Both the position numbers and the translations under genes were made by a program. Below are positions 23,763-32,359 of a stretch of 50,356 bases of DNA, piece by piece (positions within the stretch are counted from its first letter, which is position 1; each line of letters begins with the position of its first letter). Source of the stretch: Pseudomonas sp. K2I15 (GTDB lineage: Bacteria > Pseudomonadota > Gammaproteobacteria > Pseudomonadales > Pseudomonadaceae). The notes under the pieces were generated by a model. It made no database searches. It saw only the letters and a list, made by a program, of their open reading frames with translations, and was not told where the DNA came from. Location: NCBI RefSeq assembly GCF_002204795.1, contig NZ_NIXO01000047.1, forward strand, positions 1-50,356, in the 5' to 3' direction.

Positions 23763-24216
23763 GTTTCACGTCATCCTTTTTCAACCAGAAATTCCGCCGA
23801 ATACCGGCAACGTTATCAGGCTGTGCGCCAACAGTGGCTGCCACCTGCATTTGATCGAGCCGTTGGGCTTCGACATGGACGACAAGCGCCTGCGCCGCGC
23901 GGGGCTCGACTACCACGAGTACGCCACCCTGCAACGCCATGCCGACCTCGCCAGTTGCCTGGAAAGCCTGAACCACCCACGGTTGTTCGCGTTTACCACC
24001 AAGGGTTCGCGGCCGTTCCATGATGCCAGCTTTGCCGAGGGCGACGCCTTCCTGTTCGGCCCGGAAAGTCGGGGCCTGCCGGCAGACGTACTCGACGCCC
24101 TGCCCGACGGCCACCGTCTGCGCTTGCCGATGCGCGAAGGCTGTCGCAGCCTGAACCTGTCCAATACCGTGGCCGTCGCGGTTTACGAAGGTTGGCGGCA
24201 ACTCGGTTTCAAGTAA
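23761..24216 (+). CDS. trmL: tRNA (cytidine/uridine-34-2'-O)-methyltransferase
   Basis: The 151-residue SPOUT-family enzyme methylates the wobble ribose of two leucine tRNAs using S-adenosylmethionine. It shows the N-terminal LFQPEIPPNTGNVIRLC motif, the FGPESRGLP cofactor loop (about residues 100-108) and the C-terminal knot LNLSNTVAVAVYE. The length is normal. The ATG is preceded by CGGAG. It is divergent from the membrane protein gene, sharing the bases of the start codon. Confidence 0.95.
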   Translation: MFHVILFQPEIPPNTGNVIRLCANSGCHLHLIEPLGFDMDDKRLRRAGLDYHEYATLQRHADLASCLESLNHPRLFAFTTKGSRPFHDASFAEGDAFLFGPESRGLPADVLDALPDGHRLRLPMREGCRSLNLSNTVAVAVYEGWRQLGFK

Positions 24217-24227
24217 CACACATAACA

Positions 24228-24352
24228 AATGTGGGAGCGGGCTTGCGTGGGAGCGGGCTTGCTCGCGAATACGGTGCATCAGACACACATTCAGTGACTG
24301 ACACTCCACTTTCGCGAGCAAGCCCGCTCCCACACAAACCAGCTCCCACATT
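24228..24352. repeat. Nested REPIN downstream of trmL
   Basis: An outer pair, AATGTGGGAGCGGGCTTGC and AGCTCCCACATTT, encloses a full inner REPIN that begins GTGGGAGCGGGCTTGCTCGC and ends GCGAGCAAGCCCGCTCCCAC. The outer left arm is cut after GCTTGC. The element fills the gap between the convergent trmL and secB genes. Confidence 0.85.
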
Positions 24353-24374
24353 TAGTCCTGCGTCGGGTTCGAAA

Positions 24375-24860
24375 TTACTGAACCGTTGGCGAACCTTCCT
24401 GTTGCATGCGCTGCAGCTCTTGCGCATACAGGGCATCGAAGTTCACCGGAGCCAGCATCAGCGCCGGGAACGAGCCACGGGTGACCAGGCTGTCCAGGGT
24501 CTCACGGGCATACGGGAACAGGATGTTCGGGCAGAACGCGCCCAGGGTGTGGCTCATGGACGCTTCGTCCAGGCCCTGGATCAAGAAGATACCAGCCTGT
24601 TGCACTTCAGCGATGAAGGCCACTTCTTCGCCGTTCTTGACGGTCACCGACAAGGTCAGCACGACTTCGTGGAAGTCGCCTTCCAAAGCCTTTTGACGGG
24701 TGTTCAGGTCCAGCGCGACGCTCGGGGTCCATTCCTGACGGAAGATGGCCGGGCTTTTTGGCGCTTCGAACGACAGGTCACGTACGTAAATACGCTGCAG
24801 GGAAAATTGTGGGCCTTGAGCCTCTTCTGCTGCCGCTTCGGTGTTCTGTTGGTCAGTCAT
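24375..24860 (-). CDS. secB: Protein-export chaperone SecB
   Basis: The 161-residue cytosolic tetramer-forming chaperone keeps preproteins unfolded and delivers them to SecA. The family pattern is clear: FSLQRIYVRDLSFEAPKSP near the N-terminus, then EVVLTLSVTVKNGEEVAFIAEVQQAGIF and a FPYARETLDSLVTRGSFP stretch. The ATG has AAGGAT upstream. It is the third gene of a rhodanese-grxC-secB unit, the same order as yibN-grxC-secB in E. coli. Confidence 0.97.
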   Translation of the reverse strand: MTDQQNTEAAAEEAQGPQFSLQRIYVRDLSFEAPKSPAIFRQEWTPSVALDLNTRQKALEGDFHEVVLTLSVTVKNGEEVAFIAEVQQAGIFLIQGLDEASMSHTLGAFCPNILFPYARETLDSLVTRGSFPALMLAPVNFDALYAQELQRMQQEGSPTVQ

Positions 24861-24902
24861 CGCAGATCCTTCGTGAACTTGGGGTCTTTTAGGGGTTTGG
24901 AG

Positions 24903-25157
24903 TCAGACGTGAAGCAGCGCTTCCAGTTTACCGGCGCGCTCAAGTGCGAACAGGTCATCGCATCCACCGACATGCTTGTCACCGATCCAGATCTGCGGCA
25001 CGGACGTGCGTCCCGCTTTCTTGGTCATTTCGGCGCGCACCTGGGGCTTGCCATCAACCTTGATCTCTTCGAAGGCAATGCCCTTTTTCTCAAGCAGGGC
25101 CTTGGCCCGCATGCAATAAGGGCAATAATCGCTGGAATAAACGACAACCTGGCTCAT
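24903..25157 (-). CDS. grxC: Glutaredoxin 3
   Basis: The 84-residue thiol-disulphide oxidoreductase has the active site CPYC at residues 12-15 and the glutathione-binding segments TSVPQIWIG and GGCDDLF. It uses glutathione to reduce disulphides in the cytosol. The start lies one base after the stop of the rhodanese gene, so translation is probably coupled. Confidence 0.96.
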   Translation of the reverse strand: MSQVVVYSSDYCPYCMRAKALLEKKGIAFEEIKVDGKPQVRAEMTKKAGRTSVPQIWIGDKHVGGCDDLFALERAGKLEALLHV

Positions 25158-25158
25158 A

Positions 25159-25572
25159 TCACTTCACCAGCGGCAGGTTATCGCCACGCCAGCTGGAGAT
25201 GCCACCGGACAGTTTGGCGGCGTTGAAACCGGTTTTCAGCATCTCGCGGGCGTGGGTGCCGGAGTGCTGGCCTTGGGCGTCGACCAGGATGATGGTCTTG
25301 GCCTTGTGCTTTTCCAGCTCGGCCAGGCGCGAAATCAGCTTGTCCTGGGGAATGTTCAGCGCGCCAACAATGTGGCCGGCGGCGAAATCCTTGGCGGGAC
25401 GAATGTCCACCACTACAGCCTCATCCTTGTTGACCAGGGCGGTCAGCTCGGACGTGCTGAGGCTGCGGCCACCGCGGCTCATTTCGTGAGCGATCAGCAG
25501 CGCCAGCAGTACGACGAACGCACCAGCGAGCAAATAGTGGGTAGTGGCAAATGCAATCAGGTGATCAACCAT
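25159..25572 (-). CDS. Rhodanese-like membrane protein without active cysteine
   Basis: The 137-residue protein has an N-terminal transmembrane helix (YLLAGAFVVLLALLIAHEM) and a rhodanese domain with VVVDIRPAKDFAAGHIVGALNIP and GGISSWRGDNLP. Where rhodaneses carry the catalytic cysteine, this one reads ILVDAQGQHSG, and the protein contains no cysteine at all. It therefore cannot do normal sulphur transfer through a persulphide; a binding or regulatory role is more likely. By position it is the YibN counterpart. I chose the ATG at 25572; the codon before it is a TTG. Confidence 0.88.
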   Translation of the reverse strand: MVDHLIAFATTHYLLAGAFVVLLALLIAHEMSRGGRSLSTSELTALVNKDEAVVVDIRPAKDFAAGHIVGALNIPQDKLISRLAELEKHKAKTIILVDAQGQHSGTHAREMLKTGFNAAKLSGGISSWRGDNLPLVK

Positions 25573-25723
25573 CAAGGAGGTTCCAGGGCGTTAAAATGGC
25601 GGTAAGTATACACAGCCGCCATGGTCGGCCAACCCCCGTAAAGCGGTGACGTGGTCGGAACTTCGCTTTAAACTGCCACTCCCTTTTCAATTGCCTTCAT
25701 TCATTACCGCCGCGAGAGGATCT

Positions 25724-27250
25724 ATGACTACTACGCCTAAACCTTTGGTCCTGATAATTCTCGATGGCTTCGGACACAGTGAAAGCCACCACGACAACGC
25801 TGTGTACTCGGCCAAGAAGCCAGTACTGGACCGTCTGAGCGCTACCGTACCGAACGGCCTTATCTCGGGCTCGGGCATGGATGTTGGCCTGCCGGACGGC
25901 CAAATGGGCAACTCGGAAGTCGGCCACATGAACCTCGGGGCCGGACGAGTGGTATATCAAGACTTCACCCGCGTGACCAAATCGATCCGCGACGGCGAGT
26001 TTTTCGAAAACCCAACCATCTGTGCGGCAGTGGATAAAGCAGTCAAGGCCGGCAAGGCCGTGCACTTCATGGGCCTGCTGTCGGACGGTGGCGTCCACAG
26101 CCACCAGGACCACCTGATCGCCATGGCGGAACTCGCCTTCAAGCGCGGCGCCGAGAAAATCTACCTGCACGCGTTCCTCGACGGCCGTGACACGCCGCCC
26201 AAAAGCGCCAAGTCCTCCATCGAACTGCTGGACGAAACCTTCAAGACCCTCGGCAAAGGCCGCATCGCCAGCCTGGTGGGCCGTTACTTCGCGATGGACC
26301 GTGACAACCGCTGGGACCGCGTAGCACAGGCCTACAACCTGATCGTCGACGGCCAGGCCGAATTCAACGCCGCCACCGCCCAGGAAGGCCTGGAAGCCGC
26401 CTACGCCCGTGGCGAGAGCGACGAATTCGTCAAGGCCACCACCATCGGTGAGCCGGTGAAGGTCGAGGACGGCGACGCCCTGGTGTTCATGAACTTCCGC
26501 GCCGACCGTGCCCGCGAGCTGAGCCATGTGTTTGTCGATGACGGTTTCAAGGACTTCGAGCGCGCGCGCCAGCCGAAAGTCGAATTCGTGATGCTGACCC
26601 AATACGCCGCCAACATCCCGGCCCCGTCGGCGTTTGCCCCGGGCAGCCTGGACAACGTGCTGGGCGATTACCTGGCGAAAAACGGCAAGACCCAGCTGCG
26701 CATTGCCGAAACCGAAAAATACGCCCACGTGACCTTCTTCTTCTCCGGCGGCCGTGAAGAACCGTTCCCGGGCGAAGAACGCATCCTGATCCCGTCGCCA
26801 AAAGTCGCTACTTACGACCTGCAGCCGGAAATGAGTGCCCCGGAGGTCACCGACAAGATCGTCGACGCCATCGAGCACCAGCGTTACGACGTGATCGTGG
26901 TCAACTACGCCAACGGTGACATGGTTGGCCACAGCGGCAACCTGGAAGCGGCCGTCAAAGCCGTGGAATGCCTGGACCTGTGCGTCGGCCGCATCGTCGA
27001 CGCCCTGGACAAGGTGGGCGGCGAAGCGCTGATCACGGCCGACCATGGCAACTGCGAGCAAATGTCCGACGAATCCACCGGCCAGGCCCACACCGCCCAC
27101 ACCACCGAGCCAGTGCCGTTCATCTACGTGGGCAAGCGCGACCTGAAGGTGCGTGAAGGCGGCGTGTTGGCCGACGTGGCACCGACCATGTTGATGCTGA
27201 TGGGGCTGGAGAAGCCGGTGGAAATGACCGGGACTTCAATCCTCGTCTGA
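25724..27250 (+). CDS. gpmI: 2,3-bisphosphoglycerate-independent phosphoglycerate mutase
   Basis: The 508-residue manganese enzyme interconverts 3- and 2-phosphoglycerate. It shows the first metal site LIILDGFGHS (about residue 15), the catalytic Ser64 in GNSEVGH, the DGRDTPP motif and the late metal motifs TADHGNCE and AHTTEPVPF. The ATG at 25724 is preceded by AGAGGA; the frame extends upstream without similarity. The gene starts the order gpmI, envC-like, ctpA, yibQ-like, shared in part with E. coli. Confidence 0.97.
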   Translation: MTTTPKPLVLIILDGFGHSESHHDNAVYSAKKPVLDRLSATVPNGLISGSGMDVGLPDGQMGNSEVGHMNLGAGRVVYQDFTRVTKSIRDGEFFENPTICAAVDKAVKAGKAVHFMGLLSDGGVHSHQDHLIAMAELAFKRGAEKIYLHAFLDGRDTPPKSAKSSIELLDETFKTLGKGRIASLVGRYFAMDRDNRWDRVAQAYNLIVDGQAEFNAATAQEGLEAAYARGESDEFVKATTIGEPVKVEDGDALVFMNFRADRARELSHVFVDDGFKDFERARQPKVEFVMLTQYAANIPAPSAFAPGSLDNVLGDYLAKNGKTQLRIAETEKYAHVTFFFSGGREEPFPGEERILIPSPKVATYDLQPEMSAPEVTDKIVDAIEHQRYDVIVVNYANGDMVGHSGNLEAAVKAVECLDLCVGRIVDALDKVGGEALITADHGNCEQMSDESTGQAHTAHTTEPVPFIYVGKRDLKVREGGVLADVAPTMLMLMGLEKPVEMTGTSILV

Positions 27251-27271
27251 TTTAAAGCCCACCACAAAACA

Positions 27272-27363
27272 GTGTGGGAGCGGGCTTGCTCGCGAAAGCA
27301 GTCTTTCAGTCATCGGATACAGTGGCTGACAAACCGCTTTCGCGAGCAAGCCCACTCCCACAT
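27272..27363. repeat. REPIN downstream of gpmI
   Basis: GTGTGGGAGCGGGCTTGCTC at the left is mirrored by GAGCAAGCCCACTCCCACAT at the right, with one mismatch in the right arm. The centre contains CAGTCATCGGATACAGTGGCTG. Confidence 0.9.
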
Positions 27364-27432
27364 TGGTTTGGCGATGTTTGATAGATGTCTTTTTGCCATA
27401 CTGCCGCCACTCGGCAGCTAACTTGCCCGCCA

Positions 27433-27454
27433 GCCCGAATTGGGCGTTTTTTTT
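27433..27454 (+). terminator. Terminator between gpmI and the envC-like gene
   Basis: GCCCGAATTGGGC forms a short stem and is followed by G and a run of eight T. It lies 183 bases after the gpmI stop. Confidence 0.65.
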
Positions 27455-27508
27455 GCAGCGCTTGGCGGGCATACTAGGCCGTCCCTTTCCCTGGTGTCGC
27501 CCGCCTCT

Positions 27509-28804
27509 ATGCTTCGCGCCTTGATTACCCTCGCTCTTGTCTGCCTGCTCCAACCGGCGTTTGCCGATGAGCGCGCACAAACCCAACAACAGTTGGACGC
27601 TACGCGTCAGGACATTACCGAGCTGAAGAAACTGCTCGGCAAGCTCCAGGAAGAGAAATCCGGCGTGCAGAAAGACCTGCGCGGCACGGAAACCGAGATG
27701 GGCAAGCTGGAGAAGCAGGTCCAGGAGCTGCAAAAAGAACTAAAGAAGAGCGAGTCGGAACTGGAGCGACTCGACGGTGAGAAAAAAAAACTCCAGAGCG
27801 CCCGCGTTGAACAGCAACGCCTGATCGCGATCCAGGCCCGCGCCGCCTACCAGAACGGCCGCCAGGAATACCTCAAGCTGCTGCTGAACCAGCAGAACCC
27901 GGAAAAATTCGCCCGCACCCTCACCTATTACGACTACCTGAGCAAGGCCCGCCTGGAGCAACTGAAAAGCTTCAACGAGACCCTGCGCCAGTTGGCCAAC
28001 GTCGAAACAGAAATCGCCAACCAGCAGTCGCAGTTGCTCGACCAGAAAAGCAGCCTCGACACCCAACGCGACGAGCTGGACAAGGTTCGCAAGGAGCGCC
28101 AGCAAGCCCTGGCCAAGCTCAATGACGACGTTAAGGCCCGTGACGCCAAGCTCCAGGCCCGCGAGCAGGACCAGGCCGACCTGGGTAAAGTCCTGAAAAC
28201 CATCGAGGAAACCCTGGCGCGCCAGGCCCGTGAGGCAGAGCAAGCGCGGCAAAAAGCGCTGCTGGCCCAGCAGGAAGCCGAAAAAAAGCGCGAGCGTGAG
28301 GCCGCCGAGGCAGTTGCCACTGATGCCCCGGCCCCGCGTAAACCGGCGCGTGCAGCGCCTGGCCCGCTGGTTTCCAGCGCCGGCGAATCCTTCGGCGGAC
28401 CTTTTGCTTCAGCCCGGGGCAAACTTCCATGGCCAGTTGATGGTCGATTACTGGCACGCTTTGGTGAAACCCGCGGCGATGACACCCGCGCCAAGTGGGA
28501 CGGTGTGATGATCAGTGCCGGCGCCGGCACCCAGGTCCACGCCATTCACGGCGGCCGCGTGGTGTTCGCCGATTGGCTGCGTGGCGCAGGTTTGTTGGTG
28601 ATTCTTGACCACGGTAATGGCTATTTGAGCCTTTACGGCCACAATCAAACTTTGCTTAAAGCGGCAGGTGATGTTGTAAAAGCCGGTGAATCCATCTCCA
28701 CTGTCGGTAACAGTGGTGGCCAGGACACGCCGGCGCTGTACTTCGCTATTCGTCAGCAGGGCCGCCCGAGCGACCCGGCACAATGGTGCCGCACCCAAGG
28801 ATAA
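27509..28804 (+). CDS. EnvC-like murein hydrolase activator
   Basis: The 431-residue protein has a signal peptide (MLRALITLALVCLLQPAFA), a long coiled coil rich in Gln, Glu and Lys (about residues 25-285), a proline/alanine linker and a C-terminal LytM/peptidase M23 domain. In that domain the HGNGYLSLYGHNQ segment keeps the fold, but the first zinc-site motif is not intact (FGETRGDDTRAKWDG). This is how EnvC, which activates amidases at the septum rather than cutting murein itself, differs from true endopeptidases. I chose the ATG at 27509; a GTG 15 bases earlier is an alternative. ctpA follows by 31 bases. Confidence 0.88.
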   Translation: MLRALITLALVCLLQPAFADERAQTQQQLDATRQDITELKKLLGKLQEEKSGVQKDLRGTETEMGKLEKQVQELQKELKKSESELERLDGEKKKLQSARVEQQRLIAIQARAAYQNGRQEYLKLLLNQQNPEKFARTLTYYDYLSKARLEQLKSFNETLRQLANVETEIANQQSQLLDQKSSLDTQRDELDKVRKERQQALAKLNDDVKARDAKLQAREQDQADLGKVLKTIEETLARQAREAEQARQKALLAQQEAEKKREREAAEAVATDAPAPRKPARAAPGPLVSSAGESFGGPFASARGKLPWPVDGRLLARFGETRGDDTRAKWDGVMISAGAGTQVHAIHGGRVVFADWLRGAGLLVILDHGNGYLSLYGHNQTLLKAAGDVVKAGESISTVGNSGGQDTPALYFAIRQQGRPSDPAQWCRTQG

Positions 28805-28835
28805 GGGTCGCATCTACATTAGGAGTTCGTTCGAC

Positions 28836-30143
28836 ATGCTGCATTTGTCCCGCCTCACATCGCTGGCCCTGACGATCGCCCTGGTGATCGGCGCGCCTTT
28901 GGCATTTGCCGACCAAACCGCCCAGTCAGCCACGGCCGCGACCACCAAGGCCCCGCTGCCGCTGGACGAGTTGCGCACCTTCGCCGAGGTCATGGACCGG
29001 ATCAAGGCCGCCTATGTCGAACCTGTAGACGACAAGACCCTGCTGGAAAATGCCATCAAGGGCATGCTCAGCAACCTTGACCCGCACTCCGCCTACCTGG
29101 GCCCGGAAGATTTCGCCGAACTGCAGGAAAGCACCAGCGGTGAATTCGGTGGCCTGGGCATTGAAGTCGGCGCCGAAGACGGCCAGATCAAAGTGGTCTC
29201 GCCGATCGACGACACGCCCGCCTCCAAGGCCGGGATCCAGGCGGGCGACCTGATCGTCAAGATCAACGGCCAGCCGACCCGTGGCCAGACCATGACCGAA
29301 GCCGTCGACAAGATGCGCGGCAAGATCGGCCAGAAGATCACCCTGACCCTGGTGCGCGACGGCGGCAACCCGTTTGACGTGACCCTGGCGCGCGCGACCA
29401 TCACGGTCAAGAGCGTGAAGAGCCAACTGCTGGAGTCGGGCTACGGTTACATCCGTATCACCCAGTTCCAGGTCAAGACCGGCGACGAAGTGGCCAAGGC
29501 CCTGGCCAAGCTGCGTAAAGACAACGGCAAGAAACTCACCGGCATCGTGCTCGACCTGCGTAACAACCCAGGCGGCGTGTTGCAGGCGGCGGTGGAAGTG
29601 GTCGACCACTTCATCACCAAGGGCCTGATCGTCTACACCAAGGGCCGTATCGCCAACTCCGAGCTGCGTTTCTCGGCCACCGGCAACGACCTCAGCGAAG
29701 GCGTACCGATGGTTGTGCTGATCAACGGCGGCAGCGCCTCGGCTTCGGAAATCGTCGCCGGCGCCCTGCAAGACCAGAAGCGCGGCGTGCTGATGGGTAC
29801 CACCAGCTTCGGCAAAGGCTCGGTGCAAACCGTGCTGCCGCTGAACAACGAGCGCGCCTTGAAGATCACCACGGCGCTGTACTACACGCCAAATGGTCGC
29901 TCGATCCAGGCCCAGGGCATCGTGCCAGACATCGAAGTGCGCAAGGCCAAGATCACCAACGAAGCCGACAGCGAGTTCTACAAGGAAGCGGACCTGCAAG
30001 GTCACTTGGGCAATGGCAACGGCGGCGCCGACCAGCCTACCGGCAGCGGTTCCAAGGCCAAGCCGATGCCACAGGACGACGATTACCAGTTGGCCCAGGC
30101 GCTGAGCCTGCTCAAGGGCCTGAGCATTACGCGCAGCCGTTGA
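28836..30143 (+). CDS. ctpA: Carboxy-terminal processing protease (S41 family)
   Basis: The 435-residue periplasmic protease has a signal peptide, a PDZ domain (about residues 95-185) and an S41 catalytic domain. Ser302 in GSASASE and Lys327 in SFGKGSVQT, 25 residues later, form the usual Ser/Lys dyad. In P. aeruginosa CtpA cuts murein endopeptidases and other cell-wall enzymes. The neighbouring EnvC-like gene fits a cell-wall role. The ATG has AGGAG upstream. The last 60 residues are rich in Gly, Asp and Ser. Confidence 0.95.
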   Translation: MLHLSRLTSLALTIALVIGAPLAFADQTAQSATAATTKAPLPLDELRTFAEVMDRIKAAYVEPVDDKTLLENAIKGMLSNLDPHSAYLGPEDFAELQESTSGEFGGLGIEVGAEDGQIKVVSPIDDTPASKAGIQAGDLIVKINGQPTRGQTMTEAVDKMRGKIGQKITLTLVRDGGNPFDVTLARATITVKSVKSQLLESGYGYIRITQFQVKTGDEVAKALAKLRKDNGKKLTGIVLDLRNNPGGVLQAAVEVVDHFITKGLIVYTKGRIANSELRFSATGNDLSEGVPMVVLINGGSASASEIVAGALQDQKRGVLMGTTSFGKGSVQTVLPLNNERALKITTALYYTPNGRSIQAQGIVPDIEVRKAKITNEADSEFYKEADLQGHLGNGNGGADQPTGSGSKAKPMPQDDDYQLAQALSLLKGLSITRSR

Positions 30144-30144
30144 T

Positions 30145-30927
30145 ATGCGTTGTGCACTGATCATCGCTTTGCTGTGCTGTCTGGCGGGAGTTGCCCAAGG
30201 CAACCCCGCCAGTGCAGCCACCGCAGAACACAAAGCCTACCTGACCCTGATCATCGACGACCTGGGGCAAAACCTGCCCCGGGATCGTCGCGTGCTCGCC
30301 CTGCCAGGCCCGGTGACCACGGCAGTCATGCCCGACACACCCCACGCCGCCGAATTCGCCCGCGAAGCCCACAAGGCCGGCAAGATCGTCATCCTGCACA
30401 TGCCCATGGACCCGGCCACCGGCCCGTTCGCCTGGCACCCCGACCTGCCCATCGAAGAGCTGGGCAAACGCCTGGACGCGGCCTTCAAGGCCGTGCCCTA
30501 CACCGCCGGCATCAACAACCACATGGGCAGCCGCATGACGGCGCAGCCCGAGGCCATGGCCTGGTTGATGGCTGAGTTGCAGCGGCGCCACAAATTCTTC
30601 GTCGACAGCCGCACCAGCGCCAAGACCGTAGCGGCGGCCGAAGCGCAGAAGATCGGCCTGGCCAGCGTCTCGCGGGATGTGTTCCTCGATGACGAACGCA
30701 CCGAAGCGGCCATCACCACTCAGTTGCAGACCGCGATCAAGCTGGCCCACAAACAGGGTTCGGCCGTGATGATCGGCCACCCTTATCCACAAACCCTGGC
30801 GGTGCTGGAACGTGAGCTGCCCAAGCTCAAGGCCCAAGGCATCGAGTGGATCGATATCAAGCTGATGATCAGCCTGCGCAGCAATCGCGCCATGGCAGGG
30901 CACGGCAAAGACGGCACTTATCGCTGA
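30145..30927 (+). CDS. Divergent polysaccharide deacetylase family (YibQ-like)
   Basis: The 260-residue protein has a signal peptide (MRCALIIALLCCLAGVAQG) and the divergent polysaccharide deacetylase pattern: YLTLIIDDLGQNLPRDRR, then ILHMPMDPATGP, NNHMGSRMTAQPEAM and FFVDSRTS. These proteins are periplasmic and their substrate is unknown. It starts one base after the ctpA stop and so belongs to the same transcript. In E. coli yibQ also follows envC. Confidence 0.9.
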   Translation: MRCALIIALLCCLAGVAQGNPASAATAEHKAYLTLIIDDLGQNLPRDRRVLALPGPVTTAVMPDTPHAAEFAREAHKAGKIVILHMPMDPATGPFAWHPDLPIEELGKRLDAAFKAVPYTAGINNHMGSRMTAQPEAMAWLMAELQRRHKFFVDSRTSAKTVAAAEAQKIGLASVSRDVFLDDERTEAAITTQLQTAIKLAHKQGSAVMIGHPYPQTLAVLERELPKLKAQGIEWIDIKLMISLRSNRAMAGHGKDGTYR

Positions 30928-31054
30928 TCCCGTGGCGCCTTTTCACGGCGCTACATAGCTACCACTCTGCTGCTCCCGGTTTATTCAATAGTTGCGAGGT
31001 GCGCCATACAGGCGCTCTTCGACAACGTTGTATTGAATTGGGAAAACAAGAGAA

Positions 31055-32359
31055 ATGGCCCCCATCATATTTAAAGACCTGCTGATCAGTTTCACCACGG
31101 AATTCGACCTGCTTTGGAACGACAAAGGCTCAGGCGCCCTGAAGTCCGCGAGCTTCTGGCGCCCCAACACGTCCGCTGATGCGCTGAACACCTTCTCCTC
31201 ATTGGGCGATGTTGTATTTGAAGGATACCGCACGATAAACAACCGAAAAGTCGTCGCGGTGGTCAGTGAGGCGGACAAGGTCAACGGCACCGCACTCAGG
31301 GCGCCGACAGACTTTCAGTTGGTGTGGCAAAACTCCGGCAAAAGGGTTCGCTCCGAAGTCTCCGTATGGCAGCCCATAGCGCCCGAGGGTTACGTAACCA
31401 TGGGGATGGTGTGCTACGTCGGTTACGACAAGCCTTCGGTCAACATTGTGCGCTGTATCCGGGCCGATCTGGTCGTGGACGCCTACATCGGCAACTCGAT
31501 CTGGGATGACAAAGGCAGCGGCTCGCGCATGGACTTCAGTGCCTGGGACGTCCAAAGCCCCGAGGTCGAACCGGGCGAAGCGTATATTGCGCCCGGTACG
31601 TTTTTCGGCAATGGCAGCTTCGCCCGGCCCTCTTTTGGCGCCCGACCTTATGCTTTACGCATGGAGCTGGCGCTGCTGGAAAGCCCTCTGCCTGCACCCG
31701 CCGACATGCAGGACTCTGCGGAGCACCCTCCACATGTTTGCGAGCTGCCGTGGTTTACGGTGAAAGACAGCAACCTGACGCCGATCGAACAACTGCAAAG
31801 CACCCCCACCTACAGGCTGGAACGAAGCGATCGCTATCTCTCGGTTGGCGTTGGCCACAATACGACCGCCGAAGGCAAAACGTTCAACTGGACCGCACGC
31901 AGGGGTGAGAACGGTGATGACTCCATCGACTTTACGGCGATCACCGGCATCGACTTTAGCAACGAGTGGTCTTCTATTGCGCTGCCATTGAGCTTCTCGG
32001 CGAATCTGGACAAGCTCTTCACCCATACCAGCCAATCGGCAAAAGGCTGGGGCTCTTCGGCTTCGCTGGAAGTGGCCGCTTATGTTCCGGCAAACCAGAC
32101 CGTTGCGGCGCACCTTATCCGCAGTGAGTACCGGTTGCTGCGACAGGACGGGAGCCAATTGTCCGCCACGGTTGGCTACACCAACGGCGACACGGTGTAT
32201 TTCAGCGATTCGACTGCGGTGGTGCCCGCAGAAAACCCGTTACTGCCGCCTCCGGCAGAGCCCATCGCAGCCGATGACGAACAGGCACCGCCCACGGCAG
32301 ACGAAAACACCCTAGAGATATCGCCCCATGATTTGGTCGACGACACCCTCTTGCCGTAA
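31055..32359 (+). CDS. Vps62-like protein with a long C-terminal beta-rich region
   Basis: The 434-residue protein carries two or more repeats resembling eukaryotic Vps62/DUF946: FDLLWNDKGSGALKSASFWRP with FSSLGDVVFEGY (residues 15-55), then FQLVWQNSGKRVRSEVSVWQP with YVTMGMVCYVGY (90-125), and a degenerate IWDDKGSGSRMDFSAWDV copy (149-166). Residues 250-390 are rich in Ser, Thr and Asn with alternating hydrophobic residues. No signal peptide or membrane helix is seen. Function is unknown; pore formation or cell-surface binding are only guesses. The gene is absent from this place in P. aeruginosa as I recall it. Its 3' end runs 48 bases into the convergent gene. Confidence 0.78.
   Translation: MAPIIFKDLLISFTTEFDLLWNDKGSGALKSASFWRPNTSADALNTFSSLGDVVFEGYRTINNRKVVAVVSEADKVNGTALRAPTDFQLVWQNSGKRVRSEVSVWQPIAPEGYVTMGMVCYVGYDKPSVNIVRCIRADLVVDAYIGNSIWDDKGSGSRMDFSAWDVQSPEVEPGEAYIAPGTFFGNGSFARPSFGARPYALRMELALLESPLPAPADMQDSAEHPPHVCELPWFTVKDSNLTPIEQLQSTPTYRLERSDRYLSVGVGHNTTAEGKTFNWTARRGENGDDSIDFTAITGIDFSNEWSSIALPLSFSANLDKLFTHTSQSAKGWGSSASLEVAAYVPANQTVAAHLIRSEYRLLRQDGSQLSATVGYTNGDTVYFSDSTAVVPAENPLLPPPAEPIAADDEQAPPTADENTLEISPHDLVDDTLLP

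Noticed and set aside
25697..27100. 467-codon minus-strand open frame opposite gpmI
   Set aside because: It is a mirror of the gpmI coding pattern without any known motif.
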